From Xenopus tropicalis (taxonomy: Eukaryota; Chordata; Amphibia; Anura; Pipidae), in assembly GCF_000004195.4 (NCBI RefSeq), contig NC_030681.2, positions 25,746,482 to 25,810,481 on the forward strand: 64,000 bases of DNA. The letters run 5' to 3'. Below the pieces are notes generated by a model that made no database searches, was not told where the DNA came from, and saw nothing but the letters and a program-made list of their open reading frames with translations. Position 1 is the first letter of the stretch, and every line of letters starts with the position of its first letter. Both the position numbers and the translations under genes were made by a program. Positions 23,331 through 34,450 of this stretch are shown piece after piece.

Positions 23331-24274
23331 AGTCTTGATATTCGACCAGAATTAAGCTCTCCCTGTGTTATTATTTGAATTGTTTTTCAAAAGATTACCA
23401 AGGCTGAGCCAAAATGTGGCCTGTGGGCCTGGTATATAAAAAGCTGTATAATTCATCCAGCACTAAAAACATTGTAAACTCCAGGGGAACAAGTGCACAT
23501 CAACCAGAGAGCCTCCCTGCATGTTTCATTAACCCTTGCACCCTCAGAAATGCATCATCATGGAGTAATACCTTTATTAAATTATTTGTATCTGTTGCTA
23601 AAAACTGGTGCAATCGCAGAATCACCCTCTTTTGTCCCCCCCACACTTAAATGATTCTTGGAATTCTGCTGATTGACCTACTAAATCTTGTTGGAGTCTA
23701 TAAATCTGAGGGCTCAGGTGCTGGCTGACATTTTCTCAGAATAGCACTGCAGATTTATAACACAAAGGAGCATAGGGTTTCCCTTATTATTATTCCGCAG
23801 TCGCCTCTTGGCAAGGAATAATGATCCGCCATTTGACAAAGATTGACCTTGTGTTTGTACAACTTCACTTTACTCAAAGGGAATGGTTCTAGTCAATAAA
23901 GAGCCCCAGTGCACAATTTCTTCTTCTTTCTGATGCAATGGATGTTCCCTGCACTCTCGGAACCATAATCTGATCAACAGGTGAAAAGCAAAATCATTAT
24001 TAATCTTATCTGTACTAAAAACTCCACAAAAGATTAGATTTTCTCAGCCATTACATTTTTCGAGCTGACAAACAATGTCAGGACAAAGGTCTACAATGGA
24101 AAACAGATTCGTTTTTGGTTTGGATTCTTCCGTACGTGACTGTGGGCAGCAGTTTTCATTATTGGAGAGATGATATATAACACTGTATAAATCTGATCCT
24201 TCCACTTTATTTTTCTATAGAAATTCATCAAATAAAGTGGGCACAGAGAGTCTGCAAGGTTCAAATAAGTTTAA

Positions 24275-24645
24275 GAGCTGGTTCACCTCCAGTTTATGTT
24301 ATAGCATGGCTATTTCCTTTCGCAACGTTTCAATTGGTCTTCATTTTTTTATTGACCCTGGCAGTCAAAACATTATGACTATGTAAGGCTATAATTTTAT
24401 TGTTACTTTTTATTTCTTATTTTTCTATTTAGACCCTCCTATATTCTTATTCCAGTATTTCTTTCAAACCACTTCCTGGTTGTTAGGTTGAATTGGACCC
24501 TAGCAACCAGATAGCTGCTGAAATTCCAAACTGGAGAGCTGAACAAATAAATAATAAATAAATTAAATGATTAAAAAACTGCAAATAATAAACAATAAAG
24601 ACCAATTGCAAATTGGCTCAGAATATCATTATCTACATCACAGAC
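24275..24645. mobile_element. T2-type MITE, diverged
   Basis: The left end tttaagagctggttcacctc is a diverged T2 terminus. The interior has cttcctggttgttaggttga, tagcaaccagatagctgctg and aaattccaaactgg, as in the other two intron 1 copies. The right terminus is lost. Confidence 0.65.
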
Positions 24646-25383
24646 TCACAGACCAATGAATAATCATAGCAGGGCCCTCTTCTTACTACACCCATATCCT
24701 TTGCATGTGCATGTAGTATTGGGACTGGACCCCTTTCTTTCTTCTTAAAGATCCATTATATTGGGCCCAGCTGCTAGTCACAAACCCTGTAACTCTGTGC
24801 AAAAACTAGTGCAATTCATGAAAAGAGTTTTTTTACCCTATGTTTCCCTTATGCCATAGACAAAAGTAGAAGTGCCTCAGTCAAGATCGTCATCAGGTCT
24901 GAGTCTGCTGTCTATACTGCTGCAGCTATCAATATATCTAAATAACCTGATTTTTGTTAAAACAAATCACCTAAACTGGTTTTGCAGCTGTTGAGTAATA
25001 AATGGACCTAATGATTCTTAGGATTTGTTCCCTTTAAAAAACTAACCAAAACATCCAACAGTTGGGAACAGAAAGTGTTGGCTGAAGACTTTCTTTGGTT
25101 TCCTCTAAACATAAAGGGGCCGATTCACGAAAGTGCGATAAAAATTATCGCACGCTTTTTTGCGTTAAATTTGTCGCGATAATTAGCGCACGATTCACCA
25201 TAGTATTATCGCGTGCGATAAGTCGCCATTTTCGCATGCGGTATTTCTCGCGCTAGTTTTAACACATGTGTTAATTTCCGCGCTGAAAAGAATACGATTG
25301 CATGATTCACTATAACTTTTGCGCGCTAAATATCGCATTCGGCTATGCGAAAATTAACTCCTACTACAGGCAGGTGAAAAATT

Positions 25384-25920
25384 ATAGAAAAGTACAGTAA
25401 ATGAGTTTTTGGCAATAAAATATGGACTTACAGTGTTATTTATTCAAGTATGTGTCTTTTTACTCAATTTTACTAAAGTCTTGGCATGTATGGAATTTTG
25501 CTACTAATATACAGTACTATAGCAGTAAAAATTTAGTTGCCAAAATATACAGTACAATAATGGTAAAAATTTAGTCGCGATATTATACAGTACTATAGCG
25601 GTGGATATTTAGTCGCGATATTATACAGTACTATAGCGGTGGATATTTTGTCGCCAAAATATACAGTACTATAGCGGTGAATATATTGTCGCCAAAATAT
25701 ACAGTACTATAAAGGTAAATCTTTAGTCGCACAAAATACATTACTAGGTATAATAATTATAGAAAAGTACAGTAAATTAGCTTTTGCCAATAAAATATGG
25801 ACTTTGCAGTGCTATTTATTCAAGTATGTGTTTCCCTAGAGTGACGCAGCCGCCAGTTTGCAGGGAAATGGTCATTTTTAATACAGTAATTTTACAAAAG
25901 TATTGGCGTGTATGGCTAAC
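25384..25920. repeat. Direct repeat pair around a tandem array
   Basis: The block starting attatagaaaagtacagtaa and containing caataaaatatggactt and tatttattcaagtatgtgt occurs at about 25,381-25,456 and again at about 25,757-25,831. Similarity resumes further on (acaaaagtattggcgtgtat against actaaagtcttggcatgtat). The duplication brackets the 38-bp array. Confidence 0.8.
25509..25737 (+). repeat. 38-bp tandem array, six copies
   Basis: The unit begins atacagtactatagcggtgg, continues atattttgtcgccaaaat. Five copies are 38 bp and the last is 39 bp. Copies alternate between tcgcgatatt and tcgccaaaat endings. Confidence 0.92.
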
Positions 25921-26012
25921 ATGGCGTGCGTTCATTTGCGCAAATTTCACAAAAATTCACTGCGAATCCATGCCTGCCGAAACATTTCATCACTTGTAGC
26001 CGCATATAAATA

Positions 26013-27609
26013 CAGTGGTGTGAAAAACTATTTGCCCCCTTCCTGATTTCTTATTCTTTTGCATGTTTGTCACACTTAAATGTTTCTGCTCATCAAAAAC
26101 CGTTGACTATTAGTCAAAGATAACATAATTGAACACAAAATGCAGTTTTTAAATGAAGGTTTACGTTATTAAGGGAGAAAAAAAAATCTACATGGCCCTG
26201 TGTGAAAAAGTGATTGCCCCCCTTGTTAAAAAATAACTTAACTGTGGTTTATCAATTTCAATTTTCAATTTCAATATCAATTTCTGTAGTCACCCCCAGG
26301 CCTGATTACTGCCACACCTGTTTCAATCAAGAAATCACTTAAATAGGAGCTACCTGACACAGAGAAGTAGACCAAAAGCACCTCAAAAGCTAGACATCAT
26401 GCCAAGATCCAAAGAAATTCAGGAACAAATGAGAACAAAAGTAATTGAGATCTATCAGTCTGGTAAAGGTTATAAAGCCATTTCTAAAGCTTTGGGACTC
26501 CAGCGAACCACAGTGAGAGCCATTATCCACAAATGGCAAAAACATGGAACAGTGGTGAACCTTCCCAGGAGTGGCCGGCCGACCAAAATTACCCCAACAG
26601 CGCAGAGACAACTCATCCGAGAGGCCACAAAAGACCTCAGAACAACATCTAAAGAACTGCAGGCCTCACTTGCCTCAATTAAGGTCAGTGTTCACTGCTC
26701 CACCATAAGAAAGAGACTGGGCAAAAACGGCCTGCAAGGCGCAAACCACTTTTAAGCAAAAAGAACATTATGGCTCGTCTCAATTTTGCTAAAAAACATC
26801 TCAATGATTGCCAAAACTTTTGGGAAAATACCTTGTGGACCGACGAGACAAAAGTTGAACTTTTTGGAAGGTGCGCGTAAAAGTAACACAGCATTTCAGA
26901 AAAAGAACATCATACCAACAGTAAAATATGGTGGCGGTAGTGTGATGGTCTGGGGTTGTTTTGCTGCTTCAGGACCTGGAAGGCTTGCTGTGATAGATGG
27001 AACCATGAATTCTACTGTCTACCAAAAAATCCTGAAGGAGAATGTCCGGCCATCTGTTCGTCAACTCAAGCTGAAGCGATCTTGGGTGCTGCAGCAGGAC
27101 AATGACCCAAAACACACCAGCAAATCCACCTCAAAATGGCTGAAGAAAAACAAAATGAAGACTTTGGAGTGGCCTAGTCAAAGTCCTGACCTGAATCCTA
27201 TTGAGATGTTGTGGCATGAACTTAAAAAGGCGGTTCATGCTAGAAAACCCTCAAATAAAGCTGAATTACAACAATTCTGCAAAGATGAGTGGGCCAAAAT
27301 TCCTCCAGAGCGCTGTAAAAGACTCGTTGCAAGTTATCACAAACGCTTGATTGCAGTTATTGCTGCTTAGGGTGGCCCAACCAGTTATTAGGTTCAGGGG
27401 GCAATTACTTTTTCACACAGGGCCATGTAGGTTTGGATTTTTTTTCTCCCTAAATAATAAAAACCCTCATTTAAAAACTGCATTTTGTGTTTACTTGTGT
27501 TATCTTTGACTAATAGTCAAATGTGTTTGATGATTAGAAACATTTTGTGTGACAAACATGCAAAAGAATAAGAAATCAGGAAGGGGGCAAATAGTTTTTC
27601 ACACCACTG
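26013..27609 (+). mobile_element. Tc1-like transposon, nearly full length
   Basis: The element is 1,597 bp, from cagtggtgtgaaaaactatt to the inverse agtttttcacaccactg, with long inverted repeats of roughly 200 bp (agaaatcaggaagggggcaa at the right matches the inverse of the left). TA duplications lie at 26011-26012 and 27610-27611. It encloses a disrupted transposase on the plus strand. The inverted repeats are well preserved, which points to a fairly young insertion. The ends resemble the Passport/PPTN-type Tc1 group of fish and frogs as I remember it; this is not verified. Confidence 0.93.
26399..27370 (+). pseudogene. Tc1-like transposase, frame-broken
   Basis: The product would be a DDE transposase that cuts and pastes the element. 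The frame opens at ATG 26399 with MPRSKEIQEQMRTKV. An N-terminal paired-type helix-turn-helix region (KAISKALGLQRTTVRAII) and a GRPTKIT linker follow. It breaks near 26,735, where about a dozen bases appear to be missing, and stops at 26,753-26,755. From there to about 26,875 the family sequence, including WTDET with the first catalytic Asp, reads in another frame, ending in a stop at about 26,878. A second small deletion restores the original frame through DNDPKHTS (second Asp) and SPDLNPIEMLWHELKK (third acidic residue, Glu) to TAG 27,370. Intact relatives are about 340 residues. It is not functional as it stands. Confidence 0.92.
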
Positions 27610-27615
27610 TATATA

Positions 27616-27941
27616 CAGGTATGGGATCCCTTATCCGGAAACCCGTTATCCAGAAAGCTCCGAATTACGGAAAGCCTGTCTCCCATAGACTCCATTTTAA
27701 TCAAATAATTCAGAATTTTAAAACTGATTTCCTTTTTCTCTGTAATAATAAAACAGTACCTGTACTTGATCCCAATTAAGTTATAAATAATCCCTATTGG
27801 ATGCAAAACAAGCCTATTGGGTTTATTCATGTTTTATTGATTTTTTAGTAGACTTATGGTATGCAGATCCAAATTACGTAAAGACCCCTTATCCGGAATC
27901 CCCTTGGTCCCGAGCATTCTGGATAATGGGTCCTATACCTG
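27616..27941. mobile_element. TA-MITE abutting the Tc1-like element
   Basis: A 326-bp copy from caggtatgggatcccttatc to gggtcctatacctg with TA at 27614-27615 and 27942-27943. Only a few TA bases separate it from the Tc1-like element, so both hit the same TA-rich spot in the host element. TIRs and interior are the best preserved in the window. Confidence 0.92.
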
Positions 27942-27950
27942 TATATATAT

Positions 27951-27991
<41 letters not shown>

Positions 27992-27993
27992 TT
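27942..27993. repeat. (TA)n then poly-T
   Basis: A TA microsatellite (about 27,942-27,974) followed by about 20 T residues. It probably is the remnant of the TA-rich target of the two adjacent insertions. Confidence 0.85.
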
Positions 27994-30419
27994 ATTGGTT
28001 TTTGGGCTTTTTTTTTTTGCAAATAAACATTTATACAGCACCTCTCTAGCACTCTGCTCTCCCAGGGCAAAATGTCGCCAGTTTTATGCTGCCGGTTGCG
28101 GAAAATACCACGCATGCTATTTATCGCGACAAACCTATCGCATAAAATACCGCGCGTAAAAAAGCGCAAGTATGCTTATAGTGAATCGTGCGAAAAGTCG
28201 CGAAAATTAAGACGCAATAAAATTTTTAGCGCTTGCTATAAATAGCGAACGTTTTATCGCACTTTAGTGAATCGGGCCCAAAGTCTTCCAGTTGGAGATC
28301 AAGAAAAAAACTGTCAGCCCTTCTATAAGAATACATTTGGTGGGGGCAGTGTTAATGGAGTCTTGGTCATAGAGGTATTGATTGGTTACTGTGTCTCGCA
28401 GTCCCCTGACTCTGTCCTGTCCAACTTATTAAATGTAGTGGATCAATTATTTCCCATATAGGACCGGATTTAGTTAAAATGACATCATACAATGAAGTCT
28501 ATGGATATTAAAAACCCCCTGAAGGGCCACATCCAGCCCACTGGCCTCCAGTTGAACAGGCCTGTTCTATACTTACCCCCCCCCCCCCTTTGGTACATTA
28601 AATAAGGTTACAGCCTCTATAAATGGTGCCTGAATTTCAGTTGAACCTCTTTCGAAATTTGTAAAATCTCTTGTTTTAATTGAAAAAATAAAAAAAAAAA
28701 ACCCTTCAGGCTTCTTACTGAGGTTTTGTCATGTTGTCACAAGTTATGAAACAATGCGTTCTAACAATAAAGCCTACTCTACACTCCTGCAGACAAAAGC
28801 AGCCATATACACAGTGGCTGCACAAGGATCCAACACCTGTGCTCTGATAGCTCCAAGCCCATTCCATTGCAACAAAAAGCCTTAACAACCTGCACAATGA
28901 GCTGATTGCTTTTAAAGCGGCAAAATCACCTCTCAGCATTATAGGATAAAGCACCCTTTTTGCAAGATCGTAAGGAAAAGGGAGGTAGGAAAATTAAAGG
29001 GGCACTGCGTGTCGTAAATTTTAGTAGTAGAGTTCTGAGACAATTTATAACTGAACTTCATGTAGTAACCCTGGGGAGGTCATCCTTGTCCCCCCTGAGC
29101 TGCACTAGTGCACCCCCCCTACACTGGCCTGTTTTGTTACCTCAGTAGGGCAACTCGATTGGTGAGTGCCATCTTATGCCACTTTGTATTTACAGGCACT
29201 GAAGATATGGCTAAAGCCAATCCAAACATGGTTTCATATGTGATTTCTCAATGTCCGGACACTTACAAGATTAGGCGGCATATAGGCACCCACCAAACCC
29301 ATTGCACTATTTTGATTTTTCTCAACAGGTAATGAAAACCGATATGAGAGAGAAAGGGAGGGAGAACACTGGGGTGGTTTGGGAGGGGAAAGAAGGAGGC
29401 TCTTTTTCTTGCAATTTTAATCTGGTTGCTAAGACTAATTATAAAATTAATAATGAAAACCAATAGAAAGGTTGGATAAAATAGGCCCATCTATAACAAG
29501 TTTTTAGGCACCCCAAGTGATTCTGGTCATTTACCTGTTAATTCTGGCCACTGTTTAAGGAGCACTGTGCCACAATCTTCTTTTTCGGGCATCCTCCTTA
29601 GGTAAAGAGGGCGCATGTGCAGAATTAGGGGTGCCGCCCATTTGGTTTTGCTCGGTTTTTCAAGGGGACGCCTAGTTCAAAACAGGAAAATTATTATAAT
29701 TACTGGGGGTGCCTAACCTTTCCTTCTACTTTAAAAGTCACTGAAGATCCATACATCTAAAAAATTCAGGGGTGGGGTTCACCTCTTGACTTTTCCAGTG
29801 GACAAATACAAAGGGCGAATATAAAATCGAGATATTGGAGGCACTAAATTAGTGAGCTTGTTATTTTCGGACAATGTAAAATCGTTCACGGTCATTTCAT
29901 GCCATAATTTGGCTGCCATTTCTATTTGTAAATATGAATGGAATTTACAGTGTAACTGACACTTAAGGGATCTCGCGTCACGATGCGCTGAGCAGTAAAA
30001 TAAATAGCACTCAGAGATTTCCTTAATTGCTTCTGGCTAATAAGCACGCAAAATTTTTATAAGGCATTAAATACATCTAGAGAGCAGTTTTTCCTGATGT
30101 CAAAGTGTTTTGTCATTCAGTCGGTGTAATAATTTGCAAAACCGCTGCCATCAATAATATACTGTCATGGCGTATAAATATTGGCGCTTTTGTACTTTTA
30201 ATAATCAAAGATTTCGTACAGAATATTGTTGTAAATAACTATACAAAGATGGAAAAAAGTACTAAATCTTGCTTATTTAATTCAATCATCCCAACACGAG
30301 ATCCTTTGTGACAATACACCTGATGGATTGAGACAAACTTTGGAGAAGTTAGACAAGGAGACAATTTACACTTAAGTAAATGTACCACATTGAAATGTAG
30401 AGAACTGTTTGATGAGGTG

Positions 30420-31446
30420 AGACAGAAAAGAAAACATGGACAATCAGAAGGCTACAAGGTCTTCTTCACAGGCCATAGTGTTCTTCAGCCCTCCCTGACA
30501 GAATCTTATGAAGAAGTTTGAGGGTTAGAATAACCTCTCTGGACAGGGATAAGAGCAAAATTGATCAAACAATCCAGAGAAGAATTGGTAAAACTGTCCT
30601 ATTAAAATCTTTATCAGCTGTCAGATTTAAGCTAACCTTCAGGCATAGGGTACAGCCATTTTAACTCACACCATCCGTCATCAACTCAATGAATTTGGCA
30701 TTTCATGGTAAAACTAACAGAGAAATATAAAAAGTATGACTGGAGTTCACCAAAATATATCGGAACAAGCCAAAATCCTTCTGGAAAAATGTCTTGAAGA
30801 GATGAACCAAAATTTGAGCTTTTTGGTAAAGCACAACTTCCCTTTGTTTACAGGAAGATACATAAAACCTTTGAACAAAAGAACACTATTCCTAAAGTGG
30901 AACATGGGGCATGTTCGGGTAGCTGTACTGCCCCTGGAATTGGGCTCCTTGTGTCATTGTGCATGGCATAATAAAATCAGGAGGTTACCAAGCCATTTTG
31001 GAGTGCAATATTGAACCCATGGTCTCTGTGGCAGATCATGGGTATTCCACAAGCACAGGGGTCCCCAACCTTTCTTACTCGTGAGCCACAGTCAAATGTA
31101 AAAAGACTTGGAGAGCAACACAAGCACCATAAAAGTTCATGGAGGAGCCAAATAAGGGCTAAGATTGGCTATTAGGCAGCCTCTATGCACACTATCATCT
31201 TACAGGGGCTTTATTTGGTAGGAAATCTTGTTTCTATTCAACCAAAACTTGCCCCCAAGTCAGGAATTCAAAAATAACTCCCTGGTTTGGGGGCACTGAG
31301 AGCAACATCCAAGGGGTTGGGGAGCAACATGTTGCCCCCGAGCCACTGGTTGGGGATCACTGCACAAGCACAATGACCCAAGTACACTTCAACAAGCACC
31401 TAGGAATGGGTAAAGACAAAACACTGGACACTCAGTTCTAAAATGG
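30420..31446 (+). pseudogene. Ancient Tc1-like transposase relic, interrupted
   Basis: Sequence such as acatggacaatcagaaggct, caagccaaaatccttctgga, tgagctttttggtaaagcac and acaatgacccaagtacactt follows the order of a Tc1-family transposase: HTH region, first Asp region, second Asp region. Frames are shattered. A peptide fragment EQAKILLEK in the frame at 30,736-31,014 preserves part of it. The hAT MITE at 31,056-31,362 splits it just before the second catalytic region. Beyond about 31,446 similarity fades, and neither terminal repeat is recognisable. It is a different Tc1 lineage from the one at 26,013 and far older. Confidence 0.8.
31056..31362. mobile_element. hAT-type MITE inside the Tc1 relic
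   Basis: Ends caggggtccccaacctttc and ggttggggatcactg are inverted repeats of the same family as 6425-6686. The 8-bp duplication cacaagca is perfect (31048-31055 and 31363-31370). Removing it leaves a continuous Tc1-like sequence, ttccacaagcacaatgaccc. Confidence 0.93.
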
Positions 31447-32177
31447 TCCACACTTGCAATATTGCAAAGAAAAGTCCATTACTGCATCATTGTAGGGCAG
31501 ATTTAACTCCCAGATGTGCCTAGGGTTATTTCTTCTGCACAAGATTTTTTTCTGTTGTCAGCCCCTTTGATTTCTGTCTGTTAAAACTCTTTCTGACCGT
31601 AATGCAAAATTGTTTATGTGAACTTGAAGCTGTGAGGAGATGATCCTTGGATTAAGGCAGCAAGGACATTTGGCTCATATTTTTCCACATAATTGTTTTG
31701 GGACTTTCTATGACTAAACTGTTTTTCCTAGATCTTCTATCAGGTGCTGAGTTTACTAGAAATATAAGTACTTTCATTTCTATAATTGTACATAAAATAT
31801 TACACAATTAACACAATTGTATAAATTATAAAAGCACCAGACCATGGGCAATTGATCATGTAAATGCAGAGGGAAACATTCAAGCACTCCGCCAGGGTTT
31901 TTACCATGGATCAAAGTTTTTCCCCTTTATGACCGCAGGGCAAATCGATTGGAAGGAAAATGGCCGATTGTCTTTGCCACAACACAAACCTTTAGCAGCT
32001 GCTAAAATATTTGTGGCAACTACAGAAGTCGTTGAAGGCATTCTGTGGGCAGCTATTGAGTTTGTTCTGGCACCGCTAACTGCATATTTTAGAAGAGGAG
32101 TCAGACAGAAACACGTTGAGTCATAGTCACAAAAATGGGCATGGTCATAAATTTTTCCATTCCACCACACCAATACT

Positions 32178-32348
32178 GTGCCTAGAACCAATCATAGACT
32201 GGGCTCCAAAATAGGCCCTGGCATTTCAAGTACACAGAGACCCAAACAGCCCCCTTAGCCCAATAAATGGTGACTGTCTATGGCATATTACAGAAGCCTT
32301 TCTGGCATTTACCAGAATATACAGATTGCCAATCTGGGCCTGCCTGGA
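32178..32348. mobile_element. hAT-like MITE copy (gcctggactgg family), diverged
   Basis: It shares ccctggcatttcaagtacac, gagacccaaacagccccctt, cccaataaatggtgactgtc and cagattgccaatctgggcct with 44,335-44,493, 56,688-56,836 and, inverted, 52,385-52,480. The ends are eroded here. Confidence 0.65.
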
Positions 32349-32781
32349 ACTGACTGCAATGAAATATTATCCAGGAGGTTTATAGAGGTTCATAGCTATC
32401 CATTACAGCACATCAGGATCTCTCCTCTACACTTCACTGGTTTTTATTGGATTTTTTTTACTACTTTATTTAACCTGAGTTAAATTAAGCTTATTTATTT
32501 ATTTTTACCTAAACACATGTCAGTGATGACCTTATTTACAGTTTCCCTGGAAACAGGCGAGATGTGAAGCATTTGTACAATCTGTTTCTGTTTAGCACAG
32601 ATATGGATTTCTTCCAGCGCCCAAGCTGTCTTGCATTTTCTACGGAAGAGTTTGATTGCTATAGAAATCATTGCATAAACTCCCTGGCATTTATTGTAGT
32701 GATCTGTGCCGCTGCCAACGTTGTCTTTACACATAAATGGAGCAATGTGAGAAAAAAGGGGTTTTGTGCTGGAAAGATAGA

Positions 32782-33048
32782 CATCTGGGAAATGCCATGG
32801 TGCTTGGAGCTTGGGCATCTGGGAAATGTCATGGTGCTTGGAGCTTGGGCATCTGGGAAATGCCATGGTGCTTGGAGCTTGGGCATCTGGGAAATGCCAT
32901 GGTGCTTGGAGCTTGGGCATCTGGGAAATGCCATGGTGCTTGGAGCTTGGGCATCTGGGAAATGCCATGGTTCTTGGAGCTTGGGCATCTGGGAAATGCT
33001 ATGGTGCTTGGAGCTTGGGCATCTGGGAAATGCCATTGTGCTTGGAGC
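32782..33048 (+). repeat. 34-bp minisatellite, about 8 copies
   Basis: The unit begins catctgggaaatgccatggt, followed by gcttggagcttggg. Starts are exactly 34 bp apart at 32782, 32816, 32850, 32884, 32918, 32952, 32986 and 33020. The last copy is partial. Only scattered single-base variants are seen. Confidence 0.95.
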
Positions 33049-34372
33049 GCAGCATTACAATTATTACTGGGGTAAGGAAGCTGTGTGATAATTGTTTTTA
33101 TTGTCTCTCCCACTAGGTCCATTTTGTTATATGGGGGTGGGGGTGGCAGTAATGAGTCAGCTCAGCCAATCATGAATCAGGAGTATGAAGCTAGATAATG
33201 GCCCATTACTTGTTCTTAGGGTATGTGTCCCCCCCACAGAGGAGGGAAATTAATATAAAACTAAGAAATGTCGCCCCCCTACTTGAGGGAAAGGTCCACC
33301 ATTAGCGTTTCCACCTTTTCTGGAAAAAAATACCTTTCTATATTTTTAACCCTCTTCCCTACTGATACCATTGGCACCAAGCATACATTTTAACAGCCCG
33401 GTGGCAACCCTACCCACCAGTGACCAGATTCAGTGTATGTATAGGTTAGAAGCTAAATCCCTGACCCACTGTTCTGCATTGCAATGCAATGGATCCCACA
33501 TTCAAACTCTTATTTGACACGTAACTGTGGTGTGGGGTTTGGTGGGTTTGTGCCTTTAAACACCATAATCCATCCACTTCCATCCCCAACATGGCTGTAT
33601 CCCGGAGTTATGTTGGGGGACAGGACACCCACATGCCCTCGTCCTCTGACTGGTTCTGTCGGAGTCAGAATGAAATGTCCCAACAAAAGTTTATGTGCCA
33701 CTTATAATTTAAAAATTATAAGTAAAAATATAAAACCCTCTCTGCTTCTTATTTTTTATTTTTATAAATCTTGTCAGCATTGGAAGTTGTGATTCAGTGT
33801 ACAGATTGGAGTAAGAGAAGATCTTAATAAAGGCATAATGTTATTGTATGTGTTGCAATAGCCAAAACCAATTATGTCCAAATGTAACTTTTACTGTGTG
33901 CATTTTATATCTAGTTTTAGTACCATACTTTGTTTGATTTTTACCTTTTATTCTTTTTATAATAAATGTATATATATATGTATGTATACATACACCATGT
34001 ATAATGTATAAAGCCATAGAGCCATGAATATCCTATTCTTATAAATGGTACTGATTGGTAGTGATGTTATCAGTTATAATCAGCGCTTATTGATGTAATT
34101 TTTGTCACATGACTCACTGACATTTTGTATTATTATAATAAATAATGTGCCCTCTGTTGTAAAATATGAGAATATTAGATGTCACCTCAGAGTTTCATGA
34201 GCTGTATAGAAGCATATGATCATGGAACACCTCAGTGACTTATATGTACTGGTAGTTTACAATAGGGGTAAATTATAACCCCCCAATATATATATTGTCT
34301 GTAACCTGCTGGTCCCTATCACATTAGCTTACACTGTGTTATTATTTACATGTTGTTATTTTTCTTTTCTAG

Positions 34373-34450
34373 GACTCCACTCTCGTCTATCCAATCATTC
34401 TTAAAATGGATCCTAATGGATTTTTCCTTTACTGGACCGATCAGAATAAG
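34373..34450 (+). CDS. plcb1: plcb1 exon 2
   Basis: Twenty-six codons in phase 0, from gactccactctcgtctat after the acceptor ttttctag to cagaataag before the donor gtaaaa. It reads [20 protein letters not shown] then WTDQNK, which continues exon 1 in frame (KWDD then DSTLV) and corresponds to residues 34-59 of PLCB1. This is the first beta-strand part of the PH domain that helps bind Rac and contributes to Gq-dependent activation in PLC-beta enzymes (family knowledge). The donor lacks the usual G at +5. The next exon, expected to begin with the ETELLDLSLV region, was not found in the window. Confidence 0.93.

Larger units (their letters stand above)
25116..28279. mobile_element. Inverted-repeat element split by two later insertions
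   Basis: The left end ggggccgattcacgaaagtg and the right end cactttagtgaatcgggccc (ending 28279) are inverted repeats rich in gcgataa motifs. AAA flanks both sides (25113-25115 and 28280-28282). A Tc1-like element (26,013-27,609) and a TA-MITE (27,616-27,941) lie inside it. Removing them leaves a host of about 1.2 kb with no transposase frame. Its left part contains an internal 38-bp tandem array bracketed by a longer direct repeat. The superfamily is uncertain; a 3-bp duplication would suit a Harbinger-like element. Confidence 0.8.
15547..34372 (+). other. plcb1: plcb1 intron 1 (18,826 bp)
   Basis: The donor is gtaagt at 15547. The acceptor is tttcttttctag ending at 34372, preceded by a pyrimidine-rich tract. 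The intron contains TATC and TA microsatellites, two minisatellites, a nested transposon cluster at 25,116-28,279, a Tc1 relic, hAT and T2 MITEs. Stretches such as 15,550-16,620, 17,830-18,550, 19,210-19,925, 22,210-23,150, 28,290-30,290 and 33,050-34,370 show nothing I can assign beyond fragments. No other coding exon is recognisable inside it. An alternative first exon cannot be excluded. Confidence 0.88.

Noticed and set aside
32495..33122. Frames over the 32.8 kb array on both strands
   Set aside because: Again an effect of the 34-bp tandem repeat.
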